A stretch of DNA of 64,000 nt from Ephydatia muelleri (GCA_013339895.1 JABACO010000002.1:6368396-6432395); one strand, 5' to 3'. Positions 1 to 11,922 are shown, counted from the stretch's first letter. The notes: generated from the sequence alone by a model not told the origin. Numbers and translations are program-made.

Positions 1-614
1 TAATGAAATTTGAGGGCTACACAGTTGGCACCATGCTCATCACCTGATACAATTTTTAACACTAATTAGTATATTGGGAAGGCACTGCTATGTACCAAAA
101 CTTGAGGTTATGTGTCTCAAGATAATTGCAAGGCACTTATAAAAATGTCTTGTAAGAACTAGCTAGGAGAACAGAATTGGATTAGTGCACCATAAAGGGA
201 TAAGGCTAGGAGACGTCTGACTGCATTTGGATCATATTAAAGTCCTAGGGTGTAGTTCACAACACAAGATGTCTTTTTTATGTATCACAGTTTCATCTAT
301 CCATTATGTGCCTTAATGAATAGCAATACTATTATAACCTCTAAGGTCAGTCATTGAAAATTGATGAACAAGTACAGCAATGGATTGATTGAGCAATTAT
401 AAGATTTATTACATCAACTGGCAAAGCAAGGGACCATACATTGCACATCTAACATGTGGGACCACACACTCAAGGGAGAGAATAAAAACCATAGCACACA
501 TATTTAAGCACATATACATATACAGTGTACATGTCTATAATGAGACACAGGATACAGCCACAGACCAGTCAATATGATATCACACAGAGAGCACAGACAA
601 ACGTACACACGTAC
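1..614 (-). other. Intron of NLR1 running off the left edge
   Basis: This stretch lies downstream of the death-fold exon donor of NLR1 on the minus strand, so it is read as intron sequence. It aligns by eye with 37,951-38,652, the equivalent intron of NLR2. The winged-helix exon of NLR1 would lie left of the window. I see no exon here. Confidence 0.6.
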
Positions 615-896
615 TTGAAATACTCATCCTTTCCACAATGGTGGAGAGAGATGGTTCCTCTTTCAACACCTCCATGAACACCTGGAACATTGAAGGGTTT
701 GTGGTCACCTGAGCCTCCACTGCATTGATAAGGACTCGAGCCTTCTCCGTTGTGGTCAGGTCTACTCTCTCTTGTACCTTATCTCTCACAGACCGAGTGA
801 TCATTCCTCTGGAGTACAGTGAACCAGCCAGACCAGCAGGATCCTGAATAGTGCCCACCAGGTCACTGTAGTTCTTCTTCAGTAACTCATGACATT
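615..896 (-). CDS. NLR1 death-fold (CARD/Death-like) exon
   Basis: This 282-nt exon encodes 94 codons. The acceptor reads tattttacag and the donor reads AA|gtacgt. Both edges are phase 1, so the exon can be included or skipped without changing the frame. The product begins ECHELLKKNYSDL and ends near LSTIVERMS. It shows the six-helix spacing of CARD/Death domains, with the motifs LAGSLYSRGMIT and MFQVFMEVLKEEPSL. Such domains recruit signalling partners by homotypic contact. It is placed after the NACHT exon, not before it as in ordinary NLRs. The same order is seen in NLR2 at 38,653-38,934. That it is spliced into the NLR transcript is inferred from the phases. It could instead be an alternative exon or part of a separate transcript. 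Confidence 0.72.
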
Positions 897-1275
897 CTGT
901 AAAATATAAAATGTACATGTACATTGAAGGCTTGAATGAGAAGTATTTAAGACGTAAAGAGAGCTGACACTACTTAGATTACTAGTAAACACAGAAAACT
1001 GTAGCGGAATTCATAACACTGAATACTGATAATACTTTTGAAAGAAACCTTATGCATCAAATTACATTATACAATTGACTATTTTAATAGTCAATTAAAA
1101 CATTTGAGACCCATGAAAATTTTAAACAACTCATCGAAAATCAAGTAGTCAATTTAAATAATAGGGTAACAGTTAAATGAGTAAACAATTCATTTGCATT
1201 CAAATAACCCTTCATATCAAAACATGCATAATTGAACATACTGTACAATTGATCCTTTTGTTCCTAAAACCTTAC

Positions 1276-2014
1276 CAGTATGCAAGGTCATGTCCACTGG
1301 AGTCTTCTCTTTGGTCTTCTGTTCATGACGTTGCAGAAGTGTGTTGGTTAGTGCAGTGTATACCTCAGTCAGAGTCTTTGGGGGTTTCCCCTTGTGTTCC
1401 TTAAATAGCTCTACAACAATGGCACAGTTGATGGGTACATACATCATACTGTGGATATGAGGACGATGTTTAATGTACAGGTTGAAACTTTCCTTCAGCT
1501 GTAAGTTCTTGAAGGCAAGCTCAACATATTCTCGGATCTCGTACTCACCAAAGCCAACAACTTCAATGTACTGACACTTTGCTTGTATCCTACACAACTG
1601 ATAAAGGTTCCTGTTGGCTGAAGGACGACTAGTCACTAAAATTGTCAGCTTTAAAAGCTCCTTCCCTTTTATAATGCGAGCAAATATTGACTGATCTCCA
1701 ATTTGAAGTTCTGAAGACAGTTCATCATATCCATCCAGAATGAGCAACACATCCTTCCCCAGAGTCCTGGCCATCCACTTGCTAACTGACTGCTGTATGT
1801 CTGGATCTGGATGATAGAACAGCTCTGATATGGTGTGTGCCTTCTGCATCCTCTCATCCCTCAAACGCAGCACAATAACCAGCTGGAAGTGTTGAAGGAT
1901 TTCCTTCTTTCCCCAACGTCGTCCCAGCTGCCAGGCTAAGGTGGACTTGCCAACACCAGGAATCCCTTGCACAATGATGCAGCTAGCCAATGTACCATCT
2001 TCAAACCTGCCAAT
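1276..2014 (-). CDS. NLR1 NACHT nucleotide-binding exon
   Basis: This 739-nt exon has an open frame and starts at acceptor tgtccag before IGRFEDGTLA. The P-loop GIPGVGKS (Walker A), the LLILDGYDEL Walker B block and the TSRPSANR sensor-1 segment are all present, followed by NACHT helices ending near TLTEVYTALTNTLLQRH. The donor G|gtaagg leaves phase 1. NACHT ATPases are the nucleotide-switch modules of NOD-like innate immune receptors in the cytosol. Length and phases equal those of the NLR2 exon (39,351-40,089), and the proteins are very similar. The NACHT domain itself is intact, although the exons upstream in this gene carry frame problems. Confidence 0.9.
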
Positions 2015-2069
2015 CTGGACAATAAATGGGTAATACTACTCTTAATACACATGAATGCCAATGACTGAC

Positions 2070-2292
2070 CTTTCTTATTGAAATTGTTTCTTTGTGTCTC
2101 ATAACAAACCGTAGTTTCCCATTTATCATAGCTTTGGTACACTCATCCTCTTCCATAAAATCTTCTACTTTCACCACTGTAGCCAGTTTGATGCACTCCT
2201 TAAATAGAACAGGTGGCCACTGGTCCTTTGTTGTTTGTACGCGTTCATATGATAATGCCAAATATGTCTTGTATTTCCCACCTCCTGTGGTA
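2070..2292 (-). CDS. NLR1 pre-NACHT exon, one base short
   Basis: This exon encodes the segment before NACHT: VQTTKDQWPPVLFKECIKLA, then a helix around KVEDFMEEDECTKAMINGK, ending ISIRK and joining in phase 0 to IGRFEDG of the next exon. The WPPV block is, from memory, typical of sponge NLR linkers. Compared with the 224-nt NLR2 exon this one has 223 nt. A base is missing just after the GGTGG near the acceptor, so the usual acceptor no longer gives the right frame. A second AG eight bases downstream (end at 2,284) would restore phase 1. Either the gene uses that site or its 5' end is damaged. Confidence 0.7.
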
Positions 2293-3550
2293 CTATACAT
2301 ATGGAATGAACAAGGAATGTCATAATGTGTAACTGCACATAGAGCAGTAAAACGAAAATTAATAGGTCTTAAAAGCAACCAGTTGAAAAATTGGGGATTG
2401 TAGATGACAATTTTGTTTATAACTACATGTATTTGGTGCTTCAAGATAGAAGAGGATGTTCTAGTGCTCAGGGCTGTCATGAAACTCCTAAAGTACAATC
2501 ACCTAACATTTCTTGCATTAGAACTATTTAACTGACTATTACATCAGCAAACATGGACATTCATCATGAAAAGTGAATAGTTTTACCCATGTTTTAGCAA
2601 TCATTAAATCTTCTTGTGCACTTTTTGCCAGCTCTACCAAATATATAACTACTGTACATAAATTAATACTTCATAATGAACTCAATATCATGTTCTACAG
2701 TGTGTTTGAACTTCATAAGTTTTCCTTTCATAGACTAGAAGTTTTCTATTTTTAAATATCGCTGTGTTTTTTGACAGACCAATTGAAGATTCACAAATAA
2801 TTTCGATAATTTCGACTCTAATTTTCACTGTAATCGAAAATGATTTAAAATAACATATTATGATTTGTTAGGTATTGATTCACTAAATACAATATATAAA
2901 AAGGAGATTCATACATGTAAATAGAGGTTGCAGTCCACTACACAACTTGCTGAAGATAGTAAACTTTACTATATTGTATGTTCAAATAATACACAAGACC
3001 TTATTTCACTCATCACTGTTGCCTCTGATTTACCGACCCTGGCTGGCCAAACTGTACATCAAAAGAAATTTATATTATCATTTTCGCAAAAAGGGATCTA
3101 GCCCATTCATTATAAAATTTCCAATACACGCAATAGTAATGCTTGTGTTGAAATGCATGCCTAATAAAAAATCAGTGCTTACAACTCCATGACAGATACT
3201 ACGATTCTCAGTGTGTAGGTCATTTCAGACTTCTAGAATTTTAAAATATGCGCTACGTCCGAAAACAATCCCATACTAAAATGATAAATTCATATTGGTA
3301 AATCGTACACCAACAACTGATATATTTATATGAAATACATTAATATCACACCTCGCTGACATCCTGTCACACATTATTATTATAATTGCAATTTTCATTA
3401 TTCAGCCATTTAGTATGTGCAAACACATCTTGCACCCATTCCATGCAATAAGGTTTATATCCCCAGGAGATTACTTTTAGAACCACTGATCATTCAAGAA
3501 CGGTATACACTGCACTTTTGTATATTCTCTTCCCATTGATGTTAACCTAC
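2293..3550 (-). other. NLR1 intron 2, no feature seen
   Basis: AT-rich intron sequence. It aligns in part with the NLR2 intron 40,365-42,095 but lacks the retroelement insert found there. Short open frames on both strands are not conserved and resemble nothing I know. Confidence 0.5.
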
Positions 3551-3648
3551 CTTTTAACTCTCTGGCTGGTGTTTGCTGTATTGATTGCAGCTTTTCAGCT
3601 CCATGCTCTTCTAGTTGACGATCGGGGGAGAGGGCGATGTCCGAGTCC
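3551..3648 (-). CDS. NLR1 exon 2 (coiled segment)
   Basis: This 98-nt exon encodes DSDIALSPDRQLEEHGAEKL followed by QSIQQTPARELK. The acceptor is ttctatag and the donor AAAAG|gtaggt. It is nearly identical to the NLR2 exon at 42,096-42,193 and has the same length. It expects two leftover bases from exon 1, but NLR1 exon 1 leaves only one. Splicing exon 1 to exon 2 therefore reads into a stop within the exon. Confidence 0.65.
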
Positions 3649-5827
3649 CTATAGAACAAAACACTATCTCTGATTGGCCTGTTGAATCTTACATGCACAT
3701 GTAAGAGAATGACAGTATTCAAGCACATTGATGAGATATCCTGTACATTATGGCTATTGCAGAGTTAAAAAAAGAATGGAAAAAATACACGAGTGAAGGG
3801 AATAAATGAGACAGAACTATTGTGTATATGTGCTATAATCAAACATACATTGTAGGGTGTGTCATTTTCTCTTTTTACCTACGTATACCCAAGATTCCTT
3901 CCTTCAAAAAAACCCTACTTGTATGCAAAATTCCTATATCATGTCAATATTAGAGAGTGGTTCTATTACATCATTTCATTGGTTTGGATGTTACAATAGA
4001 GCTGTAGTCTTGTCCTACTCCTTTCCAAACGAAGTTGCAACCTTCTTGCATCAACATAAATAATCTCTTCATAGCCATAGCAAAAAAATGAAAAAAAGGT
4101 ACATTGTGTGTACTGCCATTAGAGGCCTTCTAATCCAGCCATGTTTGTATCAGACAGCCAATCTGTCGCTAAAACAGTTAGTACAACCCTGGATAAGGTA
4201 CAGTCATAATGCGCAGTGGCATAACAATTATGTTCTTACAGTGTACATGTACATCATAAGATGGTGAATATTCATCTAAGACATTCAAAACCGAAAAAAA
4301 GATAACCATATGTATCAAGAATATTACTAAGTACTTTGCCAACTAAAATTAACAAAGCATAAAGAAACTACAGCTAAACGATACGTAGTTAAGTCTATAC
4401 AATCAATTCCTATTGAGTTCTTAGCTGCCTCAGACAGTGGTTGGGGTACAGAGCAGTCTCGCACGGCATGAGTAGGCAAAGCACTTGTGTCAAAAAGTGT
4501 GAATTTCAACTTAGAGATGGTCAGTTATTGCTCAGCACAAATCAAGATACAAAGGAGAGCAGAGGGGTGAGTGATGACTTTGTATGGGATACTCTTAAAC
4601 CCCAGGTTGTGGCTGAGTGTGACACACATGGATGAGAGTTTAACTCACCTCCAAGGTGCAGCCAAATACAAATTCAATGACACACTTCATTGTAGTAGAG
4701 GAAAATGAGTAAATTCATGCCCATTCTTCATGTACCTTCAAAAAACACGTGGGCCCAGATTTGAACAAAACTTTCAATATTTATCTACCCTGATGGGTTA
4801 TCACCATTTTCATTACATTTGTTGTGTACACATAGCCGATTAATTTGGTATATTTGGTTCATATTTGTGTGAACTTTTGGCTTTATTCGTGTTTCATATT
4901 TGACTGACGTGACCAACCTTGCACCACACAATAGCTCCATTCAGGCAGATAGCTTAAACAAAATGACAGTGGGCTAACTGTATGGGTTTTATCAGGGCAT
5001 GGCACAGAACTTGAAAATTTTGATTGTACAACATATAATTACATGTATCTCATACCTTATAAAGCATCCATTATTTGTCAACATGACACTTGTAACTCAT
5101 CAAAGACAACACAATGGCTTCTCAAGGGGGTGTGCCCTGAGCAAACACATAGTGAGCACTCTCATTTTGAGGAAGATTGTTCAAAGTACATTAAGAATTC
5201 ATTAAAGTATTTAACCCTTTTCACACCAGTACATTTTAGCAACTGAGTTCATGTCAATCACAGCCTAACAAATACACAAGTCTCCAGTACAACCTGTCAT
5301 TTGATGCAATCATAATACGAACCAACCTGTCTATGCTTATTTTTTCTTCTGGGTTATCACCATTTTCAGTACATTGCTGTCTCCACATATGTATAAGATA
5401 TGGTTAATTTGTATTATGGTGGTGACTTCACTTGCATCTATCCGTTAACATCTTGTATAATACAGACAAGGTGGCCCGTTAACCTACTTCGAAGCTAATC
5501 CTGTGGTCATTTTCACAATAGATAATCAGTACGCTAATCAGACGCACAGCCTCGAAATGTTGATAGGATGCTTATTAGTCATTAACGTACACATAAATAC
5601 AAGGAAAGAGTAGTGGAGGGTGTTGAGAGGATGAATTCAGCCGAAAGGAGAAAGAATTAAGACCAGTGTTGAAACCTATGTAAATTTATAGTATTGCGCT
5701 TGTATCGCGATTCAGCGAGCTAGGCGTAGGCCTATTATTTCAACCGAGCAACAATGAACTGTATTTACTTCTGACCTCGGACTCTCTGACAGACTGGCTA
5801 TATACAATGTAATTATTGTACGCTCAC
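3649..5827 (-). other. NLR1 intron 1
   Basis: Intron between exons 1 and 2 of NLR1. The stretch from about 4,400 to 4,710 has no obvious counterpart in the NLR2 intron. It includes a minus-strand ATG-led 42-nt segment ending in GAG|gtgagt near 4,667, too short to call. Small plus-strand frames at 4,441-4,635 and 4,999-5,246 are unrecognised. Confidence 0.45.
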
Positions 5828-5978
5828 CTTTCTTCCTCTCCTGATAGGTTATCAGAATGTGTGGACTGACGCCACCTTTTGGAGGCTCGAGATCACTCAG
5901 GTCATCGTAACTGTCACTCCAGTCACTCCAGTCACTTCCGTCACACCAGTCACTCCAGTCACTTATGTCGCTGTCCAT
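5828..5978 (-). CDS. NLR1 exon 1, SD/WSD-repeat N-terminus, frame-shifted
   Basis: ATG at 5,978 opens a 151-nt exon encoding MDSDISDWSDWCDGSDWSDW, then an acidic serine tract and SDLEPPKGG, with donor AAAG|gtgagc. The WSD/GSD repeats are low-complexity and acidic, and their role is unknown. Relative to NLR2 exon 1 (44,689-44,864) it has a 12-nt insertion, a 4-nt deletion near PPKGG and other length changes. It therefore ends in phase 1 instead of phase 2 and cannot join exon 2 in frame. Skipping exon 2 and using the inner acceptor of exon 3 would keep an open frame, which is a testable alternative to calling it a pseudogene. Confidence 0.6.
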
Positions 5979-6004
5979 GCTAACGCATAACGAATCAAAT
6001 CAGA

Positions 6005-6549
6005 CTAATTTATGTGTCAAAGATAGGAAAAAATGCGCATAATAATGAGTTGGTACGGCCATGGAATGATTGAAGGTAGACAGTGAAGATCAAGAGTTGT
6101 TTGTATAAGTTTTGATTCCAATGTTTTATTCTATTAATACAAGAATAATATTGGACACAAGTACAATAACAAAACAGAATCTGACGATTTGTACCGAGGC
6201 TAGTGGTGCAATAATTGAGTTAGAGAAATCTAGACCAACTTGTCAAACAGGAGCATGAGGGAACGAAAAACTCATTTCTAGCGTGCACATGCATTCGAAT
6301 TATCTGCGCTCCAATGCAATTGCAGCAGCCGTAAAAGGACCTTTAATTTGCACCCAAGTCGTAGCTAATACTGCAGTAGGGTGTGAGTTGAGTAGCTTCT
6401 GGGGTTCCGCCCGAGACTTTTGTGAAGCTAGTGTTTAGAGCTTTGCTTTCCTTTTACTAGTACCCTAAAAATCCGTGGAATTGCTGTAGGATCGGTAAAT
6501 GCAGATCTAGAGATGGCCACATTTTTCCTATCTTTGACACATAAATTAG
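6005..6549. mobile_element. 545-bp TIR element (MITE-like)
   Basis: The left end (6,005-6,035) and right end (6,520-6,549) are inverted copies of about 30 bp, differing by one A in a poly-A run. The core of the repeat is ctaatttatgtgtcaaagat. The 485 bp between them have no long open frame. It sits just upstream of the NLR1 start codon and is not seen at the matching place above NLR2. The target-site duplication is not clear. Confidence 0.65.
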
Positions 6550-7281
6550 CCAGTAAACGCTTGGGAGAAATCATAATCATGGTATATATGGAAATTCGGG
6601 TAGATTTGATGGTAACTGCAATTACTTAATACATGTATATTACGAGCCATGACGGGGGCCCATCTAAGATGTACGCCTGCGCGAAGCTACAACTCATTGG
6701 AAAAGTGCACAAAAATAATTATATGCATTATACTTGTATTGCAGCCCACTGGATCATGGATGCAACCAGTGACGAATGTTGCATTCTATTCGGTTCAGTG
6801 TATGTTATGGATCAAGCTGTAGCTATGTGTATATTGCGATCCCACCGCACACTGCCAAAGGTAAAATAAATGTTCACACTGAACTATTGGAGAGTACAAA
6901 CTCTATTTCTTTTCTCTCACTCGTTTGTTAACAATTAATAGCAATGTTAAAAATAGAGTGCAAAATTGGACAATGTTACACAAAGCAATCAGAAAAAACT
7001 ACATGGATGAAAAAATGTGTATGAAAACTCAGAAATGTGTAGAACAGGCCACGGAAAAAGCAAGGCAAGAAAAAAAAAATTGAAACCAGATACTACACAA
7101 AGAAAAGAAATACCAAATGGTTATGTTGAGCAATAAACTAGTTCCAGGCTCTTGTCACACTATGCAGAACACTCGGCCAAGTGGCAGTACTGGAAAGACA
7201 CGAAAACCAACCAAATAGTACACTGCAATATGTGTACAAAAACAAATGATGCTGTTTGTATTGTGCAAAGACCTATGGACA
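6550..7281. other. Spacer, no gene recognised
   Basis: AT-rich spacer. The right part (about 6,880-7,280) aligns by eye with 46,310-46,920. A plus-strand open frame of 78 codons at 6,633 is not conserved in the other copy. Confidence 0.45.
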
Positions 7282-7378
7282 TCATTGGTTCACTTCCTTC
7301 CATTTGTACACATGTTTCTCCTTGTCATCATCCAGATCAAGCCTCTTGTATTGTTCTCTGTAGAATGCTAGGAAAAGC
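7282..7378 (-). CDS. Last exon of an unrecognised gene, copy 1
   Basis: After the acceptor ctctgcag this 97-nt exon reads LFLAFYREQYKRLDLDDD, then KEKHVYKWKEVNQ and a TGA stop. It expects two bases from the preceding exon. It is well conserved in the other duplicated block (46,924-47,020), where the upstream exon at 49,104-49,195 joins it in phase. I cannot find that upstream exon in copy 1, so copy 1 may be incomplete. The start of the exon is hydrophobic and the tail charged, which would suit the end of a membrane helix followed by a cytosolic tail. The family is not recognised. Confidence 0.5.
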
Positions 7379-8965
7379 CTGCAGAGAGGAAAAGTAAATC
7401 AACACTTGTGATCAACACTCGTGACATCAAATTGTGCGAAGTCAGGCAACCTTTAATGAATATGACTACTAAGCTCTGACAGATGCACAGACAATTGCAT
7501 TTACATGCACAAGACATTTTGGTAGCAGAATCACGCCAAAACTCACAAGCACTAGTATTTAAAAGACATGACAAACACTATACCCTGGGATCTCCTGACC
7601 AGCCATGGGGGGATGGAGAGCACTGAGCTTGTCAAGACATCAGAGACACCAGTGGACATGCTCCTGGACACCATACAACCCCTCCTTCACCAAGAGCACC
7701 TGCTCTGTGGTGTGCAGGTGTGTGTGCACATACTGCACATGTTTGCATGTGTGTATGTGTTGGACACAATGACGTACAGGTATACATCAGGGTAATGTGT
7801 AACATAGGGTGCATAGGTTACCTAGCAACCATACTTAGTTTGCTGTTCCGAGTGGGATCCAAGTGTTCTGGGAGGCAGAGGATGGGGAGGAGGAGGGGTG
7901 TGAGAAGAAGATGAATAGAATGTGACAACCAGGATCTAGACTCAAAAAAGGTTATTATTATTGAAAGGCTTTGGGGACACTGGTTATGTCAAAATACAGT
8001 ATGGTACCATAACAATTCATCATCACTTCATTTAGTTAAGAGAGCCTTGATTTATTTCTTCATAAGTTCTACATTATGAAAATTGTTGCACTCATTTGTC
8101 CTTTACGATACAGCTCTTAGTGCAAATACATGACTTTTCACCACAACTGCTCTACAATAAAATAAATTATTTCATCATATCAAAATTAACTAAACTTTAC
8201 ACAGCACTGTCTTCCTAACCATGCACTTTGTGTGTTTTAATTATATTTGTCTATTCTTAATAGTATCAAGTCATTACACGTTTCATGGATATCAATAAGT
8301 ACATGTACTTTCCTTTCAAGGCACTAATTCCTTGTGTTTAAATGTCTACATATTCATTGCGATCTCAGAAACGATTAATTTACACTACCAGAAGCACCAC
8401 AGGCATGTTGGTGATCAACTGAACCAATTTACCAGTTACATGTAAAAGTGCACAAAGTTAAACAATTAAATAGCTATCCGTGCTAGTTTGATTTAAATTT
8501 CAAATCTGAAGCACTAAAAATTGACTGGACATAACCCAATAGCAGATTTAATACTGTAACTCGTAGTTTAGAAATTCTCCAATTCATTAAATGTTGCCGC
8601 ACATTATTATAGCAGATTCATTAATTACAAAGTATTGTAGATATGAATAACACAGTTTGCATTTGCCTAACATCCACAATGTATGTCTAAATTCATTTTG
8701 ATTAATAACCGTTTAAAAAACCATATAAATCCATTGCCTTCAATTGCAAAAACCCGGTAAAAAATAACCTGTGTAGAATTCTTTTAACAGTTACGCTTTC
8801 AGTGAAGTACTTTACAACCTAAAGAAACTCTTCTTTTAATTGATGCCTTCTGAAAACTTTACATCACTGATTAGAATACAATAAAAGAGCTTTCACAGCA
8901 AAAACTACTCACCCAGGATAAATTACAATTCTTGGAGCAAAGATGACATCATTGTGCATTCATAC
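7379..8965. other. Spacer with unassigned open frames
   Basis: Mostly AT-rich. A less AT-rich part (7,568-7,732, plus strand) encodes a short frame starting MTNTIPWDLLTSHGG and ending at a possible donor ahead of a GT-rich stretch. It is not seen in the duplicate block and I do not recognise it. The 8,460-8,960 part belongs to a repeat family seen again near 10.65, 11.45, 13.2, 51.35 and 55.4 kb. Confidence 0.4.
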
Positions 8966-9086
8966 CTTGTCTTTGGTGTTGACATTTGGAGTGAACTTGA
9001 GAAGCTCTTGCACAATCACAATGACACCCTTGTCACTGGCCCTGTCAAGAGCTGTCTGACTTTTCTACACTCTGCATGGTTCCAAC
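8966..9086 (-). pseudogene. Decayed ankyrin-repeat exon, copy A
   Basis: On the minus strand the exon body reads QTALDRASDKGVIVIVQELL, then KFTPNVNTKDK, and a donor AAG|gtatga. This matches the ankyrin pattern TAL-x-A-x-x-G-x-x-x-x-V-x-x-LL with a following N-V-N turn. The acceptor region reads cacgg where sister copies have cacag, and an in-frame TAG precedes the repeat. This copy is therefore broken at its 5' side. Sister copies lie at 11.8, 13.7, 51.8 and 55.8 kb. Confidence 0.65.
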
Positions 9087-9181
9087 CGTGATGGTAGTGT
9101 GAAATAAAGGATGTCATGTCCTCACTCCATATTGCACTTCCATCCTATGTGGTTTAAAATAAATAATAAATAATAGTAAAT

Positions 9182-9348
9182 GGGACAGTTTCCGCGAAAA
9201 TTGCCCACGGTTAAAATGTTATAAAAATGCATCGCGTTTGAATCGCTATAACTTCCCAAGGGATAAAGCTATCGACTTCCTATTTTCAACACTTCATAGT
9301 GAAATGGTGTAGTATGAAGTGTTGAAAATAGGAAGTCGATAGCGTTAT
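9182..9348. mobile_element. Truncated fold-back element (left arm and loop)
   Basis: This is the same sequence as the left arm, centre and inner right arm of the 250-bp palindrome at 52,025-52,274. It breaks off after gcgttat and joins directly to RAG1-like sequence. The right arm is missing through a deletion. Confidence 0.8.
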
Positions 9349-9610
9349 AAGCAACTTTGTACAGGATGCTCTAAGAAAAATAAGTGTGATTTGTATGAAT
9401 TGTGCATGACCATTGGAGCTTGGTCATTATGAACTCCATTTGAATAGTGGCTGTAGTTATTTGCCCATTGAAAGTGCTATTGAAGGAATTCTTCTCCAGC
9501 CAGAAAGTGCACCACTATCAAGTATAGAGTCTGCTTTGCAAGCAAATTTAGTTAGGCGTTCCCTTTCTATGAGCCCTGATAAGGATGTAATGGTTTTTAA
9601 ATCTGTATAG
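9349..9610 (+). pseudogene. 3' remnant of a RAG1 N-terminal-like gene, copy 1
   Basis: The plus strand encodes SNFVQDALRKI, a stop, and then in another frame the tail GCSYLPIESAIEGILLQPES and SLSMSPDKDVMVFKSV. The same sequence ends the longer remnant at 52,780-53,708. Here everything upstream is lost through a deletion that begins inside the neighbouring fold-back element. It is not functional. Confidence 0.6.
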
Positions 9611-11821
9611 GAAAGGTATGTTGCTGCAAGGCCAGAGATAATGCGACGCAAACCAAGTTAACGTATGAAGTAGCCGGCACGCTCGTATCAACCGCGCTTC
9701 TTGTACCTGATGTTTACGATAATGTAATACAAAGAGAAAAAAACCCCTCTGAACACATGAATCCTGCCATCAGTATCCAAATTGATTGTATTTTAAAAAT
9801 TCGTAGTTGTCTTATTCGACAAAACTGCACGCTTCGTAATACAGGATGATTAGTGGTTTCGTAAGAGCATAAATAACCTCTGCAATGCATCTACCAAAAA
9901 ATAAAATAAATATTACCGTATAATCCCAGATGCGGCGTTTATTCGGAACACTAGATGCCTAAAATCCTCCTCTGAAAAGATGCTCCCACAAACTGTAAAA
10001 GACTAGACACATTGTCCTTTGCCCCAGGTTATGAATTAATTTAGGTAAACACCCCTGAGCTTATAAGGAGGGAACGAGCTTATAAAGTGGTGTGCTTATA
10101 AGGAGGGCAGACTGTACATGAAACTTAGTTTTGGCAATAATCACATTCATGTACATGTATATTAGGTGGTTTGACTATTATAACACATTTCTTCAGCTAC
10201 CCTAACATGTTACTAAGCAACATGTGAAGACAGCAACATGTGAAGACAGCTGCAAAAAATCATGCCACTTAAATGAATATGATTAATAAAATTGACCCCT
10301 TCATTGTTCAGAGGAGTTTAATTAATTATCAAATGAATTGCAATGTACATGTACAAGATAAAGCATACACTGTACACTGTAAGCTACTATCTCTACAAAC
10401 ATGCATTGAATACATACATGTGTACTTTGTTGTGTTTGCATTCTGCTACAGAGTAGCTTTAGGTCAATAAATAAAAAAACAACAGGTAAGGCTTCAGATT
10501 TAAAACAACCTTTCTATATTTATGTGAAATAGTTGATTGATATTTATTGACTTATTCACTTTGTTGGTATATTTCCTATGCCCTGATTAATAATAGAAAT
10601 ACAAGTCTACAAGAAATTACAGAAAAATGTTTTCTGAAGCACTACGTGTTTTAATAAATTGACTGGACATAACCCAGTAGCAGATTTAATACTTTAATTC
10701 AGGTTAATGACATTCTCCAATTCATTAAATGTTGCCGTACATTATTAAACCACATTCGCTAGTTACAAAGATTTGAAATACAAAGTTTGCATTTGCCTAA
10801 CTTCCACCATGTTTGTCCATAAATTCATTTTGAGTAATAATCTGATTCAGAAATCATAGTCATTTAAAACTGCTGCCTTCATTTGCGAACACCCAGTATA
10901 CATACAGTACTTTGGAGTAATCTTGTAATTTAACCATTGATGTGAGATTTTTGTTTGATACATACAAGTATTGCCAATAATCAGATTCATTTATATGTAG
11001 GTGGTTTGACAATCATAACACGTTTATGACATGTTACTAAGCAACATGTTCAGACAGCTGAAAAATCATACCATTTAACTGAATATGATTATTGGCAAAA
11101 ATAATATTGACTCTAAAAGTCAATTAATTTTTATACACACATAATATTCAACATCCATTAACCTGAATTAAAGTATTAAAATCTGCAACTGGGTAAAGTC
11201 TGGTCAATTTATAAAAAACACTTTGTGCAGGCTTGTCTGCATGAGATGAATTAATTTGTTTGTTCTTAGTTATTAATATAAAGTTCATTACAAGTTTAAT
11301 GGGTATCAATGAGCACATGTAATTTCTTTTAATATGTGTTTCAATGTCTAGATAGTCTCAGAAATGATTTATTTACACTGTGATTCCCTATGCTCCAATA
11401 TTAATACAAGTCCAAAATCAAATAAAGAAAAATCACTATTTCATTGGGTATTAAAATTACCCAGTAGCAGATTTAATACACCAATTCATTAAATGTTGCC
11501 GTACATTATAATAGCACATTCATTAATTACAAAGTATTTTAGATTGGAATAACAGTTTGTATTTGCCTAACGTTCACAATGTATGTCTATAAATTAATTT
11601 TGATTAATAATCCATTAAGAAACCATTTAAATCCATTGCCTTCAATTGCAAAAACCCAGTATTAAAAAACCCAGTGTAGAATTCATTTAACAGTTACACT
11701 TTCAGTGAAGGTAACCTTTACGTCACTGATTAGAATACAATAAAAGAGCTTTCACAGCAAGACCTACTCACCCAGAAATCACAATGCTTGGAGCAAAGAT
11801 GACATCATTGTGCATTCATAC
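9611..11821. other. Repeat-rich AT spacer
   Basis: No gene recognised. It holds dispersed repeats: a block at 9,945-10,130 with the phrase gagcttataaggaggg, repeated near 12.4-12.7 and 54.5-54.8 kb, and a block at 10,640-11,110 related to 50,650-51,010 and 13.2 kb. The 65-codon plus frame at 10,273 is not conserved. Confidence 0.45.
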
Positions 11822-11922
11822 CTTGTCTTTGGTGTTGACATTTGGAGAGCTCTTGCACAATCACAATGACACCCTTGTCACTCCCAGTCAGGAGCTGTCT
11901 GACCTTTCTGCATGGTTCAAAC
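11822..11922 (-). pseudogene. Decayed ankyrin-repeat exon, copy B
   Basis: It has the same exon body as copy A, with a good acceptor (gtacacag) and donor (AAG|gtatga). Small deletions put the first half (GTCAGACAGCT) and the second half (GACAAGGGTGTC) in different frames, and further bases are lost before the CCAAATGTC. No single frame is open across the repeat. Confidence 0.6.

Noticed and set aside
4667..4708. Minus-strand ATG-led 42-nt segment ending in a consensus donor
   Set aside because: It is too short, has no partner exon that I could find, and is absent from the other block.
7568..7732. Plus-strand frame ending at a possible donor before a GT-rich stretch
   Set aside because: It has no homologue in the second block and no recognisable protein pattern, so I did not call it a gene.
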